This document shows, piece after piece, positions 1-8,651 of a DNA stretch of 20,309 bases; within the stretch, counting starts at the first letter, position 1; the number at the start of each line of letters is the position of its first letter. The position numbers and the translations under genes are program-made. The notes beneath the pieces are model-generated. The model was not told the DNA's origin. It searched no databases and saw only the letters and a list, made by a program, of their open reading frames with translations. Source of the DNA: Coptodactyla brooksi (lineage: Eukaryota; Arthropoda; Insecta; Coleoptera; Scarabaeidae); NCBI GenBank assembly GCA_033557675.1, contig JAWQRM010000711.1, positions 1 through 20,309 on the forward strand. The letters are read 5' to 3'.

Positions 1-1500
1 ATTTATTGAAAAATAAAAATTGTATTTCACTTCATCGATGAACCATGGGTATTGATATATTGGAGTCTGCAAGACTCCGTGTCACTGCTTATGACACTAA
101 TATGCGGTGTTACCAGCTAAGGGTTAACGAAGACGTCAGTTATTTCTGAAGATACTGCCTACAACGGTCGGCGAAACATCGAAGTATTCGCAACAGTGAC
201 GCGACCTCCACCTGAAAGTCTGATATTCAATTAACGAAGGGCTTCTTGCATATCATAAGTTTTAGCCATCAATATGGAGAGAACATTTAGATCATGTTTC
301 CATTCTTTTCTATTTACATTTTACATTCCCTGCAAACTCTTGAGCACAGTTTATAGACGCGTACATCCCAGGACATTTACAATTGGAAAGTTCAATTGCA
401 TGGTAATGAGATATTTTTCATACTCAACGTTTAACTTATTGTGAATCAATTCGTCGTCCTAAAATCAAGGTTATTGCAAAATTTCCTCAATGAGACATGC
501 TTTGCTTAAGTTGTGCACGAGAAAAAAATTACTTTACGGTGTGACGTTTAAATCTAATACACAAACTTTCAATGCACCTAGAAACATCTTTTGATTGTGC
601 ATTTTTTAATATTTATTATGTAAATGATATTCTATTATTCACATACTGACACTTTATTTTTGGACAGGTTGTAGATACGTCAAAATGGAATATGTCAGGA
701 TAAAATAAGAACATCCGAAACTCTTTTGGAATATACAAAATTCTTTCTAAGATTGTCCTCTTTTCCTAACAATGAATAATTAAAATAATAAGTTTATTCA
801 TATTTCTATTATACCACGAGCTAATTTATGGAGTAAATTAGCTCGTAATAGTCCTCGGTGTACTTTTTGCAAACTATTAAAACCATTTTCTATGGTTAGT
901 TTTCATCTTGTCATGTGAATAGGAATATTTTATGTGGCTTTTGAGCTAATAATACACAAAAGTTCCCTATCTTTTCTAACAACTTCAATTTGTCATTTTA
1001 TGGCACTTCGTAATAAGTGTAGTCGCATATTTTATATATGACAATAGTAGAATACTTTCAACAAACTTTAAACTTCAATCAAATGGCTATTTTCATTTTA
1101 ACCAAATTATCTACAAATACTAGCATCTTGTGGCAGCCTTGGATTGTTTCATTTATAATAACTCAATTACGCTAAAAAGAAGTGTAGTGATATCAAAGAG
1201 TTCTTTCAAGTATATCACAGTGATCGTGTAACAACTTACGATCTTTAAGAAGTCACCTGTAACTTTAAAACAAATCGTTAGAAAATCGAAAAGGCGTTAA
1301 CTTCAACTGGCATCGAAATCTGGTTTCATATTGTACACCTACAATATGTGAGTACGTTTTCGTGGGATTGAGTTAGTAAAACGTAGTTTACAACCAATCT
1401 ACATAACTAATACTCAAATGCGAATGCTTACAATTGTGCATCGGCTGTCCTATAACTTAATTTGCAAGCTACATCTGCATTAATCAAAAATATAATTAGA
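1..1500. other. intergenic DNA, no gene recognised
   Basis: AT-rich sequence with stops in all frames. I recognise no protein domain, tRNA or transposon ORF here. The only structured item I see is the hammerhead-like motif at 146-180, listed separately. The stretch could be intergenic or lie in a long intron of a gene outside the window. Confidence 0.6.
132..190 (+). other. hammerhead-like / PLE-type motif
   Basis: CTGAAGA at 146-152 is followed by a short hairpin (GCC at 157-159 with GGC at 170-172, plus inner AC/GT pairs) and then GAAAC at 173-177 and ATC. The order resembles the hammerhead core CUGAUGA, stem II, GAAA, but CUGAUGA has one change, stem III is too short, and the flanks form only a weak stem I. 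It may be a decayed relative of the Penelope-associated motifs found elsewhere in this window; chance is not excluded. Confidence 0.25.
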
Positions 1501-1966
1501 TGAGTTACAAAAGATTAGAGTAAAAACAAAGCCACCACTACGGCAAAATATGAAAAAAGAATGTTCGACGCACGTTTCGCTAACCAAGTTTGCATCATCC
1601 GGAGCGATGAAAGACCAACTACTAACTGACAAAGAATGCTATATGTACTAAAAAGGCGACGCTTAATTGTTTCTTAATTTGTTTGCGCAACCACTAAGAG
1701 ACAAGTTAAGCGCTTCCTTACCTTATCCCCACTACCAGATACTATAATAGTTCCCCGTACAGGGCTTCCTATTCTCGTCATATCTAGTCTAAGCATACAG
1801 AGACCCCTGGCTCTACCCTTTACGACTTGCCAACCCATAAAGTGTTTCCCTAAATCTATTAAATCTAGTCTATCACACTATACAAAGGACTAACCGGTAT
1901 TGGCCTTCTGTCTTTATTAAGTCTATTCCTATATTTAAAAACTTCTATGCTTTTAAATGTAAAAAA
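1500..1966 (-). repeat. PLE left arm: inverted copy of the element's 3' end
   Basis: Read on the minus strand, it runs from the endonuclease C-terminal codons (about 1966-1905), through the stop and 3'UTR, to a hammerhead motif (1562-1609) and the sequence near 1505. It matches the right arm along its length with many substitutions and some indels; for instance it holds extra bases around 1506-1520 and a longer stretch near 1640-1720. Diagnostic shared blocks include TTAATAAAGAC, TTTAGGGAAAC, GTAAAGGGTAGAG and the block GCGAAACGTGCGTCGA. Confidence 0.8.
1562..1609 (-). ncRNA. hammerhead ribozyme motif (PLE left arm), decayed
   Basis: On the minus strand: CATCGCTC, then CGGATGA (CUGAUGA with one change), stem II GCAAAC-TTG-GTTAGC, then GAAAC, a minimal stem III (A-U, C-G, G-C over a 2-nt loop in ACGTGCGT), and GTC as cleavage site, followed by GAACATTC. 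Stem I is partly disrupted. Its layout matches the type-I minimal hammerheads reported in Penelope-like elements. Self-cleavage is doubtful because of the core change and damaged stem I. Confidence 0.6.
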
Positions 1967-1971
1967 ACAAC

Positions 1972-2595
1972 TTATGAGTAACCTCGAAACTCAGGTTGAT
2001 CAAGAGTTTCAGTATTTTCCAAGGTATGATTTAGGTATGTCGATGCCATTTTCACGATTTTTGATACAAAAAATGCTAACGTCAAAGATTTTTGTGATAA
2101 ATTAAATTCAAGGTTCCCCACCATTAAAGTCAGTTACGAGATCGAAAGCAATAGAACATTGCCTTTTCTGGATACACTGGTTATTGGAAATAATAATAGA
2201 TTAAAAATTGATATTTACAGAAAAACACCGCTACAAGTAGATACATTCTTGCAGATTCCTCTCACTGTCGTTTGGTCAATTTCCAACACGATTCAGTGAG
2301 ATATAACAACGAGAGGAATCATGTATGGAACGTAGCTATTTTTTTTAATAGCCGCAAAGTTCTAAAAGTTCTAGGCCACTTAAGGTATAGTCATACCGAA
2401 AAATCTAATGTAGGCGAACATGCTTTGAACAGAAACCACAGGATAGGTGTAGAAAACGTAAAACTGCTTAGAAATGTATTCAACAATAAGCTGTTCGGTG
2501 TATTTAAAAGCACAGAAATTCTTAAAAGGAGGAACAGACTTAATAAAGACAAGTGGCCAATGACGGTTAGTTGTCTGTATAGTTTGTTAGACTAG
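1972..2595 (+). pseudogene. Penelope-like RT plus GIY-YIG endonuclease pseudogene
   Basis: From 1975 a first frame gives MSNLETQVDQEFQYFP, the PLE segment just before the RT active site. From 2033 a shifted frame gives RYVDA, in place of the catalytic YVDD, followed by residues typical of PLE RT: LPFLDTLV near 2160 and DIYRKTP near 2210; it stops at 2297. A third frame, open from 2272 to 2595, contains SNVGEHALNRNHRI and ENVKLL and ends in LNKDKWPM, the end of PLE GIY-YIG domains. The thumb region and the GIY-YIG N-terminus are missing. In intact relatives the protein primes reverse transcription at a nicked target; here the second active-site Asp is Ala and the frame shifts at least twice. 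The element identity is secure from motif order; subfamily is not determined. Confidence 0.78.
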
Positions 2596-2872
2596 GTTTA
2601 ATAGATTTAGGGAAACGCTGGACGGGTTGGCGAGTTGTAAAGGGTAGAGTCAGGGGTTTCTGTATCCTTAAGCTAGACATGACGGGGACGGGAAACGCTG
2701 CGGGGTAAGCTGAGGAATTTAAGCGCTTAATTTATTTCTAATTATCTTCTGATGATGCTAGCTTGGTAAGCGAAACGTGCGTCGAGCATTTTTTTCATAT
2801 TTTGGCGTAGTGGTGACTTCGTTTTTACCTTGTTACAAAACCAAACGTCCCAAGTCCTGAACTTTAATAACC
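2496..2872 (+). repeat. PLE right arm (3' end of element)
   Basis: Begins within the last endonuclease codons, passes the stop at 2593-2595, then a 3'UTR containing AAGCGCTTAA (2721-2730), the hammerhead at 2742-2790 and a tail around CTTTAATAAC near 2870. The tail is shared with the copy ending near 11663, which suggests that the true 3' end extends past the part duplicated in the left arm. Confidence 0.75.
2742..2790 (+). ncRNA. hammerhead ribozyme motif (PLE right arm)
   Basis: CTGATGA at 2749-2755 is intact; stem II is GCTAGC-TTG-GTAAGC with one mismatch and one wobble; then GAAAC (2772-2776), a 3-bp stem III with 2-nt loop, and GTC at 2781-2783. Stem I is reduced to about three pairs next to the core (TCTT with GAGC). 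The core is the best preserved of the three copies, the outer stem the worst. One extra T lies between CTGATGA and stem II, as in the other copies. Confidence 0.7.
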
Positions 2873-3331
2873 CCTTGTATCCTAGTTACTAGCAGAAACA
2901 CTAATCTTGTACAAAGTACTCATTATACGTTAAACACATTAATATTTTATATTCCAATGTCATATTCGAATTCTGCTAGAATGTATTCTTTTCACTAAGA
3001 AAATCAATACCTAAAATGTTGAGAGCGATATATCAATATTTACGATAAAGTGGAGAGAATATAGTTGTAAGAAGATACATGGTTTCAAGGGTGTTGAGAT
3101 ATTAACTTGGACTTCAAATGTGTAACGTGGATAGTTTCATAAATCTTCCGTTCATGTATCACCGCATTTACATATCAACAGCAGCGTTTTTATCGAATAA
3201 CCGACAAGGTAGACATATATATATATATAAACGGGAGAATTTGGATCATGTAGGAGGAATTGGCGATATTTTGGAAATGGGGTTATTTTATGGAGTACCA
3301 AACGTTTATGAATATTGTCTGGGGGTATATA
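2873..3331. other. spacer between PLE and mariner-like element
   Basis: No domain recognised. Contains a short TA run at about 3214-3229. An 84-codon open frame at 3118-3372 runs into the terminal repeat of the next transposon and has no recognisable motif, so I treat it as chance. Confidence 0.5.
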
Positions 3332-3745
3332 CAGGATTACTGGTAAGTAAAAACAATCCTTTCAGGAGGTGAAACTAGGGGTCGTTACAAACTAATTTGA
3401 CTATTAGGGACTTTTAAGTTTTTTCTACGTCATCTTGAGATCTTTTTTTTTCAAATATTTTTTAAATTACGTCTCTTTTTGTAGATTTTTCAGCATTTTC
3501 TTTTTGTAAAAAATAAATCATTTAGTTACAATAATATTCAAAATTACAAATAATCTGGAAAATATTGGAGCTGAAGGCCGTTTAATCGAAATTTTAGTTT
3601 TTCATCCATTATAGTTTTTTAATGAATGTTTTGTCAAGAAAATCCCTTATTTTATGTAGATTATTTTAAAAACATCTTCATCTCTCTTGCTATCCAGAAA
3701 GGTACAATAGTTGGGTAATTTTGTACAATCTTTTGTACAAACTAA
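3332..3745 (+). repeat. left terminal inverted repeat of mariner-like element
   Basis: Pairs with 4935-5380 on the opposite strand. Matching blocks: TCAGGAGGTGAAA, CATTACAAACTAATTT (here GTTACAAAC), the poly-A/T rich block near AGATCTTTTTTT, ATTGGAGCTGAAGG and GTACAATCTTTTGTA. Compared with the right arm it lacks about 37 nt after ACTATTAGG, near 3407. Confidence 0.85.
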
Positions 3746-3782
3746 CGCTACTTCAAGGTTAGGGTAAAAAAATTATAAATCA

Positions 3783-4686
3783 AATAAAAATAGCGCACAC
3801 TTTCATTCTGTGCCGCACTCTCATTCTACTGCTCTTCACCACTCTACTCGTCAATTGACCCCTAATGACATCCGCTGCGTCAACAATTCTTTGTCCAAGA
3901 ATTTCGACAGTTGGTGTGGGGTGACTGTCTTGGTACACGATGCTTTTTTTGGTGGCCATGGTAGAGGACCGCCTCTTCCGATCCATTTATTAGGATCAAC
4001 ATGTCCCTTCTTGAAGCGAGTGGTAAGCCCTCGAGAAGAAGTGGCAATTCATTTCTGAGGAAATGTTCATAAAATTCGCCATTTAAATGTTCAGGCAAAA
4101 AGTATGACCCAACCAAATGGTTATCGATAATGCCCATCTAGACATTTACATTAAACCTTTGTTTTGCTAAAAAAAAGGAATAATTTTAAAATTTTTTTTG
4201 TTGGGATTGCCATCTTGTTTAGGTGCCCAGAAATGGGCGCTGTGGTAATTGGTTATGCAGTTCTTATCAAATTTTGACTCGTCGATCCTAAGTTTTCAGT
4301 GTCGTCGTTCAACATGAATTAGCAGAAATCAAGTTTTCTTAACGGATCTCCTTCTTCAATCGCTTGCAGTGGACTGTAATGATATGAGTACTGCCCTGCA
4401 GTGTGCATTGTAAACCACACTTTCCACTGTGACATGCCTAGAAGATTCGCAAAAACATTTATTGGTGTGGTTGGGTCTTCTATGAAATGTCTTCGTATTT
4501 CATCTTCATGATCTACGTAATAGAGAAAAGGTCTACCCATGTCTGAAGTGCGTCGTTGGACAGAACTAAATCTGGCAATCGGCGTTCTGGGTAACCCAAC
4601 GCGTATTCATCTTGCGCTTCTGTAGAGACTCTCTGGCAAAATCCATGGCACATGATAATGTCAGCATATTCTTCATTAGAATACAT
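3783..4686 (-). pseudogene. mariner-like transposase, pseudogene
   Basis: The start is taken as the ATG at 4686-4684 (MYSNEEYADIIMCHGF), the usual N-terminus of this insect family. A helix-turn-helix region follows (frame at 4540-4319: INVFANLLGMSQWKVW, then SYHYSPLQAIEEGDP). Next comes a frame-broken stretch (about 4310-4150) with residues resembling DESKFDKN and NYHSAHFWAP, then an open block 4160-3880 with NVWMGIIDNHLVGSYF, LNGEFYEHFLRNELP and RRDM. A further shift leads to the C-terminal block VEILGQRIVDAADVIR, ending at the stop near 3781. At least three frameshifts and internal stops make it inactive. The QHDGAP-type and SPDL-type motifs expected after RRDM are degraded or deleted. The family call rests on motif order; clade (DD34D or other) cannot be set because the third acidic motif is lost. 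Confidence 0.82.
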
Positions 4687-4934
4687 TGCCATGATGAAGA
4701 GCATAATCTCACAAACCAAATCACAAAGGAAAATCAAAGTCCAAGATTCACAGCCGTTTTAAAGAGTCCGATATTCAAAGCTAAGTCGATTTCACAACAA
4801 ATTGCTCAGAATGCACGTACCACGTACGAATGACGAAAACACACTACCAGAGGGGATCACTAACAACTTAACATTGTTTTGGCGGACCAATCACAAAATC
4901 CCGCCTCCGTTAGTCATCGATTTTTACAAAAGAT

Positions 4935-5380
4935 TGTACAAGATTACCCAAGTATTGTACCTTTTTGGATAGTTAGAAAGGCAGATTTTTTAAAATAATT
5001 TTCACAAAATAATGTAGGGGGATTTTCTTGAGAAAACATCCATTTAAAAAAAAAACTTTCTAAAAATTAGACTTAAAATTCCGATTAAAAAAAAGGTCTT
5101 CAGCTCCAATATTTTTCAGATTATTTGTAGTTTTGAACATTATTATAAATAAATGATTTATTATTTACAAAAAAAAATACTGGAAAAACTACAAATAGAA
5201 ACGTAATTTAAAAAATATTTGAAAAAAAAAGATCTCAAGGCGACTTTTGAAAAGAAACTTAAAAGTTGAGTATCTCGAAAAGGGTTAACTTTAACCCAGG
5301 GTACCTAATAGTTAAATTAGTTTGTAATGACCCCTACTTTCACCTCCTGAAGGGATCAGGTTTACTTACCAGTAACCCTG
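4935..5380 (-). repeat. right terminal inverted repeat of mariner-like element
   Basis: Reverse complement of the left arm with roughly 15-20% differences by eye. It retains the about 37-nt segment (5276-5315) missing on the left, which includes the palindromic GGGTTAACTTTAACCC. Its outer end CCTG is followed by TA at 5381-5382. Confidence 0.85.
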
Positions 5381-5382
5381 TA

Positions 5383-6129
5383 CAATATCCTGTTACCTCT
5401 AAATAGGCAAGGATTAGCCAATGTTTCGTTCAGCTTCGTGGAGAATCTTTTGTCCAACGTCAGATTCCCGTACTTTGAATAGCAAGTAGTGGAGTTATTT
5501 TTATATGGAGCAACGTTTAAACTCTCTCCTATTTATCATTTGAACGTTAGTACATAAAACGATTTGTTTTATGACACGACTTTACAAGAAGAGAAGTTTG
5601 TTAGGCAGCTGTGGAAAAGATGCTACGATTGTCTTGAAAAATTCAGCTGGAACTGCTAAAGGAAAGCTTGGTTTAAAGCTGGTTTAGCTGTTACGAAAAA
5701 AAATTGTGAGGCAGAAATCTACAGGCCCGCAGTTAAACTATGTTACCTGCAGTAACCACCTCCTAACGTACGGTGGGATTTAAACTGGCAGCAGGGCAGG
5801 AAAACACATTTACCGTCAGCTCGGAATGCTGAGTTATAGTTTCAAGCGATATGAAATTGTTACAAGACAACTTCATTCATATCCCTGAGCAACTTAAATT
5901 GAAACCAAAGAAAGTATTTCATTTGGATGAAATAACTTTAAACTTCCTAACATTATTGCTTAGGTAGGAAAATGGTACAAGCAGGACAAGCATAATCTAA
6001 CAAGAAAGGAGACCAGAGCTAGTGTGCATATTTTTTTTCAATGCACCGATGGGTTCAATAGGTTTAGAGATGACCAACTTTTCTCCTGAATCTTGGAGCA
6101 CATTCGATGATATATAGACAAATAACTCG
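5383..6129. other. unassigned spacer
   Basis: No recognisable coding region, RNA or transposon. A few short open stretches, such as one near 5586-5645, have no family signature. It may be intron, intergenic or worn-out transposon. Confidence 0.5.
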
Positions 6130-6420
6130 AAGTTAAGTAATTGTCACTATTATACCAAAACAGGAAAGTACCTGCTCGACGTATTTATTCTCAAGAGGCA
6201 CAATTAGCATTTTCTTACCTTACCTCCACCTTTAGTCACATAATTCATCCCCGTACAGCGCTTCCCGCCGTTTTAGCGGTTTCCCTACAAGCAATGTAGG
6301 GAAATCTCTACTGTTTTCAAGTTGCCAACTAATACAACGTTCCCTTAAATCTGCAATACTCAGTCTATCAAGCTATACAGAGAGCCAGACGGTATTATCC
6401 CATTGTAATACATTTGATGA
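6130..6420 (-). mobile_element. solo PLE 3' end fragment
   Basis: On the minus strand this matches the arms of the PLE at 1500-2872. Shared parts include ACGGGGAT with GGGAAGCGCTGTACGGGG near 6250-6275, the block around TTTAAGGGAACG near 6335-6350, TGATAGACTGAG near 6358-6370, and CGTCGAGCAGG with TTTTGGTATAATAGTGAC at 6143-6182. The hammerhead core is deleted, leaving only the cleavage-side GTCGAGCA. No coding part is attached. It shows that the PLE family has amplified several times in this neighbourhood. Confidence 0.65.
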
Positions 6421-6779
6421 TTTCGAAACTTGTACCAAATGCTTCCAAGAATATATTGGATACATTTCTAATTATTTTTGCGTTATCTTAGAAATTAGTC
6501 AAATCTTAACTATTAATAACACCGCATTTATCTCCCACCAAGAGTTTAAAAGCGAAAAAAATCCATGTAACTCACACTAGACATTTAACAGCCTACATAA
6601 CTACGATCACAAAAATTAGAATGTTTTCTCCAACAAAGTATCAAGTATGGCACATGTTTACAGCCTGCATATACCAGTTTCGTTCAGTGTCAACGTACAG
6701 TACCAAACGCTCGAGGTATATTATTTACCGTTCTCGTTTATTTTCAGGATGATGTTCGAGCTCGCAATCTTTCATTCGT

Positions 6780-7010
6780 TAAGAACAAGACGATCATCAG
6801 TCATTCACTCGACACAAAGCTCCTGTGTCAGCCCCGACTCCGCTAGCTTGATCCCCTGAAAATAAGGTCGTGCCGTTTGCAAACTGTATGAAATCGCAGG
6901 CGCTCACGTTCAAAGCGTACGGTAAGTCGTTAAGGAAGATATCCCTTATTCCACATTGGAGCCAATATTGATCCCACACCGCTTACAAATATTATCAGGT
7001 CTGAAATATT
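6780..7010 (-). pseudogene. non-LTR retrotransposon RT fragment
   Basis: On the minus strand, GVGSILAPM (about 6982-6955) leads after a frameshift into DIFLNDLPYALNVSACDF, then IQFANGTTLFSGD and CRVND, ending near 6797, with LVLNE just beyond. This is the order of LINE RT motifs (GVPQGS.LGP, then INDLP, then FADDTTL, then LN..KT). The catalytic FADD is FANG, so both aspartates are gone. No other RT regions are recognisable on either side. Jockey/CR1-like is the likely group but is not settled. Confidence 0.72.
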
Positions 7011-7514
7011 TCACACACTGCCTCGTACATACCAGATACGAGGATAACATGCGACATGCCTAGGTAGCAATACTGTAGATCAGGGGTCGCTAACCCGTCG
7101 ATCGCGAACTACCGGTACCTCGTGTGTACAATTTCGGTAACTCACGCAGATACGTCCTAAAATTTAAAATTTCCCTAAATTTCATAAGTCACTAGTATTC
7201 ATTGGACGTCGAACTCATAATCTCATAGTAAGAAATATTGAGATTATAGTACTGTTACATATTATGGGCCTGATCAGCGTATCATAGGACTCGAAAACCA
7301 GCCACAGATGTCACTCTAGACCTTTTTGTGTTCTAACTGTTCTGTGTGAATTCCTTGACGTAATTCCTTGACGAATTACTTTGTCGCAAGTCGAATGTCG
7401 CCCAAGAATCTGTTTCCAGTTGTCACTTGCGTCTTGTTGCGGTTACTTATAGCACTAGGCAAAAACATTTCAAGCTATTCGGTATCTGTTTGCCAGTAGT
7501 ATGCGCCATGAAAA
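7011..7514. other. spacer with hAT-like end motif and short tandem duplication
   Basis: CAGGGGTCGCTAACCC at 7083-7098 followed by GTCGATCGCGAACTACCGG resembles the 5' ends of some hAT transposons; no matching opposite end was found. ATTCCTTGACG is repeated in tandem at about 7351-7374. Otherwise no feature was recognised; part may be the 5' flank of the Harbinger remnant that follows. Confidence 0.3.
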
Positions 7515-8147
7515 ACGAATGAAAAAGAAGAAAACGTGAAAAGCCTAGATTATGGATCAGAGATTTATTTGTTAAAAATAGTGAAAATTGCGAAGAATTT
7601 AACGAAAAACCTATTTCAAATGATGGTAGTATGTTCAAAGATTTAAGTACGTATAAGCAAGCAGGATTTTGACAACCTAGTCGAAAAGGTCACTCCTTGG
7701 GTGAAAAAAGCAGAAACCAACTGCCGTGATGATGAGATAGTTATGCATCACTTATTCTCACTCATTCTCGTTATTATGTCACTTCAAAATTTCAATCCCA
7801 AATATTTGTATTATTGGCATAATACCATAAGCATGGAAAATACGAATTATTGGCACCAGTTTTTCGTGTGTTTCGAAAACTTTCAATGGTAAATGCTGAA
7901 AACGCAGAAACTATCTGCGTGTGCATATCTACACAATTTTTTAAGGAAAGGTTATACTCCAAGAACTCTTTATGCACCTTCTAGAACCTTAGATATTGAT
8001 ACAGAAGATGGAACTGTTAATCCAGGATCATAGACCACGGTAGACGAAGATGACACGGGTATGGTGAATTTACGCCGCAAACCACGAAAATCAGGCGAAG
8101 ATGTAAAAGACGTCCAGGATGAATTCACAAGATATTTTGTGGTTTAA
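7515..8147 (+). pseudogene. PIF/Harbinger nuclease remnant, internally deleted
   Basis: The N-terminal part reads LWIRDLFVKNSENCEEF (from 7550), then after a +1 shift FDNLVEKVTPWVKKAET (7669-7720), the usual opening of Harbinger nucleases where FD.LL..V.P.I.K.DT is expected. The C-terminal part has GKYELLAPVFRVFRKL (about 7836-7883), the conserved RFR-type segment, then NAENAETI, GYTPRTLYAP, DEDDTGMVNLRR and VQDEFTRYF, ending at the TAA at 8145-8147. Only about 110 bp separate the two parts, so most of the DDE catalytic domain is missing. Frameshifts and a stop at about 8031 add to this. In intact elements the nuclease acts with a Myb/MADF DNA-binding partner; a matching remnant lies convergently at 8652-8963. 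Confidence 0.75.
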
Positions 8148-8351
8148 AACAAGGAAAAGTATCTTTGCAAGACAAGTACTAAGAGAAATTTGTATTACAG
8201 TTAAATTAGTTTTTCCTCAATGGAAAACAAAACAGTGGCGTGCAATTTTTTTCATAAAAATGCTTATTAAGGTTACCCATATTTACGCCTATGGTGGAGT
8301 TGAAAAGAAGCTGCTACCTGGAAAATTTAATCTCTAAATGTCTTACCACAT

Positions 8352-8364
8352 TGGTAATATATAC

Positions 8365-8401
<37 letters not shown>

Positions 8402-8403
8402 TT
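8352..8403. repeat. TA/ATAC microsatellite
   Basis: An almost pure (TA)n run with interspersed ACAT and GTAT variants, about 50 bp. It sits just upstream of the tRNA-like sequence, which is where the tail of a neighbouring SINE or a replication-slippage tract might be expected. Confidence 0.85.
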
Positions 8404-8427
8404 CGAAAATACGATGAGTGAATACCG

Positions 8428-8500
8428 ATCATGATAGCTTAATTGGCAAAGCAGTTGTCCGGTGAACAGAAGGTTGTGGGTTGAATTCTCACCCAGGGTA
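8428..8500 (+). tRNA. tRNA-like sequence (tRNA pseudogene or SINE head)
   Basis: 73 nt fold into tRNA geometry: an acceptor of 8428-8434 with 8493-8499 (5 of 7 pairs counting a wobble), a D stem GCTT/AAGC (8437-8440, 8449-8452), an anticodon stem 8454-8458 with 8466-8470 (4 of 5), a 5-nt variable loop, and a T stem GTGGG/CTCAC (8476-8480, 8488-8492) around TTGAATT. The A-box-like TAGCTTAATTGG and B-box-like GGTTGAATTCT are near consensus. The anticodon position is GGT (Thr codon ACC) but position 33 is C instead of T and the acceptor is damaged, so it is not a working tRNA. A run of eight T follows at 8501. Confidence 0.6.
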
Positions 8501-8508
8501 TTTTTTTT
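8501..8508 (+). terminator. possible RNA polymerase III T-run terminator
   Basis: Eight consecutive T directly after the tRNA-like unit. Pol III terminates at such runs. It supports a former Pol III transcript, either a tRNA copy or the head of a short SINE. Confidence 0.45.
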
Positions 8509-8651
8509 CAGATTGTTAACTTCTTTAAAATATAATTCTGTAATTGCCAAAAAACCTAAAATCCTTACAATAAATTATTTTGTTAAAAATAATTACTTAG
8601 AAATGTTACCTCATAGTTTTCTTGAAATGGTTTGTCTTGGAATGTCAACGT

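Larger units (their letters stand above)
1500..2872 (+). mobile_element. Penelope-like retroelement, truncated, with inverted terminal arms
   Basis: The element consists of a left arm (about 1500-1966), a core (about 1967-2496) and a right arm (about 2496-2872). The left arm is a reverse-complement copy of the right arm, that is, of the element's own 3' end including the last coding residues. The core encodes part of the RT palm and a GIY-YIG-type endonuclease C-terminus in shifted frames. Penelope-like elements are known to carry terminal repeats in direct or inverted order (pseudo-LTRs) and hammerhead ribozymes, which is what is seen here. The inner part between RT and endonuclease is deleted and the reading frame is broken, so the copy is dead. 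The right edge is set by similarity to the related 3' end at 11440-11663; both edges are approximate. No target-site duplication was identified. Confidence 0.8.
3332..5380 (-). mobile_element. mariner-like DNA transposon with long TIRs and TA duplication
   Basis: A 2,049-bp element with both ends identified. The outer ends read CAGGATTACTGGTAAGTAA (from 3332) and CAGGGTTACTGGTAAGTAA (reverse complement from 5380), each flanked by TA (3330-3331 and 5381-5382), the hallmark of Tc1/mariner insertion. The inverted arms are about 3332-3745 and 4935-5380. Between them is a transposase pseudogene on the minus strand (3783-4686). Full ends, TA duplication and position between unrelated flanks show an inserted unit. 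It belongs to a transposase type common in insects that carries a YSNEEYAD-like N-terminus and an NVWMGI/NHLVG core. Confidence 0.88.

Noticed and set aside
3118..3372. 84-codon plus-strand open frame
   Set aside because: It runs across the left boundary of the mariner-like element, has no recognisable motif, and a real gene would not be expected to end inside the TIR.
3810..4058. 82-codon plus-strand open frame
   Set aside because: It is antisense to the mariner-like transposase C-terminal region, whose residues are recognisable on the minus strand.
4612..4833. 73-codon plus-strand open frame
   Set aside because: Antisense to the transposase N-terminus at 4686 and its upstream flank.
6647..6859. 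70-codon plus-strand open frame
   Set aside because: Overlaps the LINE RT fragment on the other strand and shows no domain.
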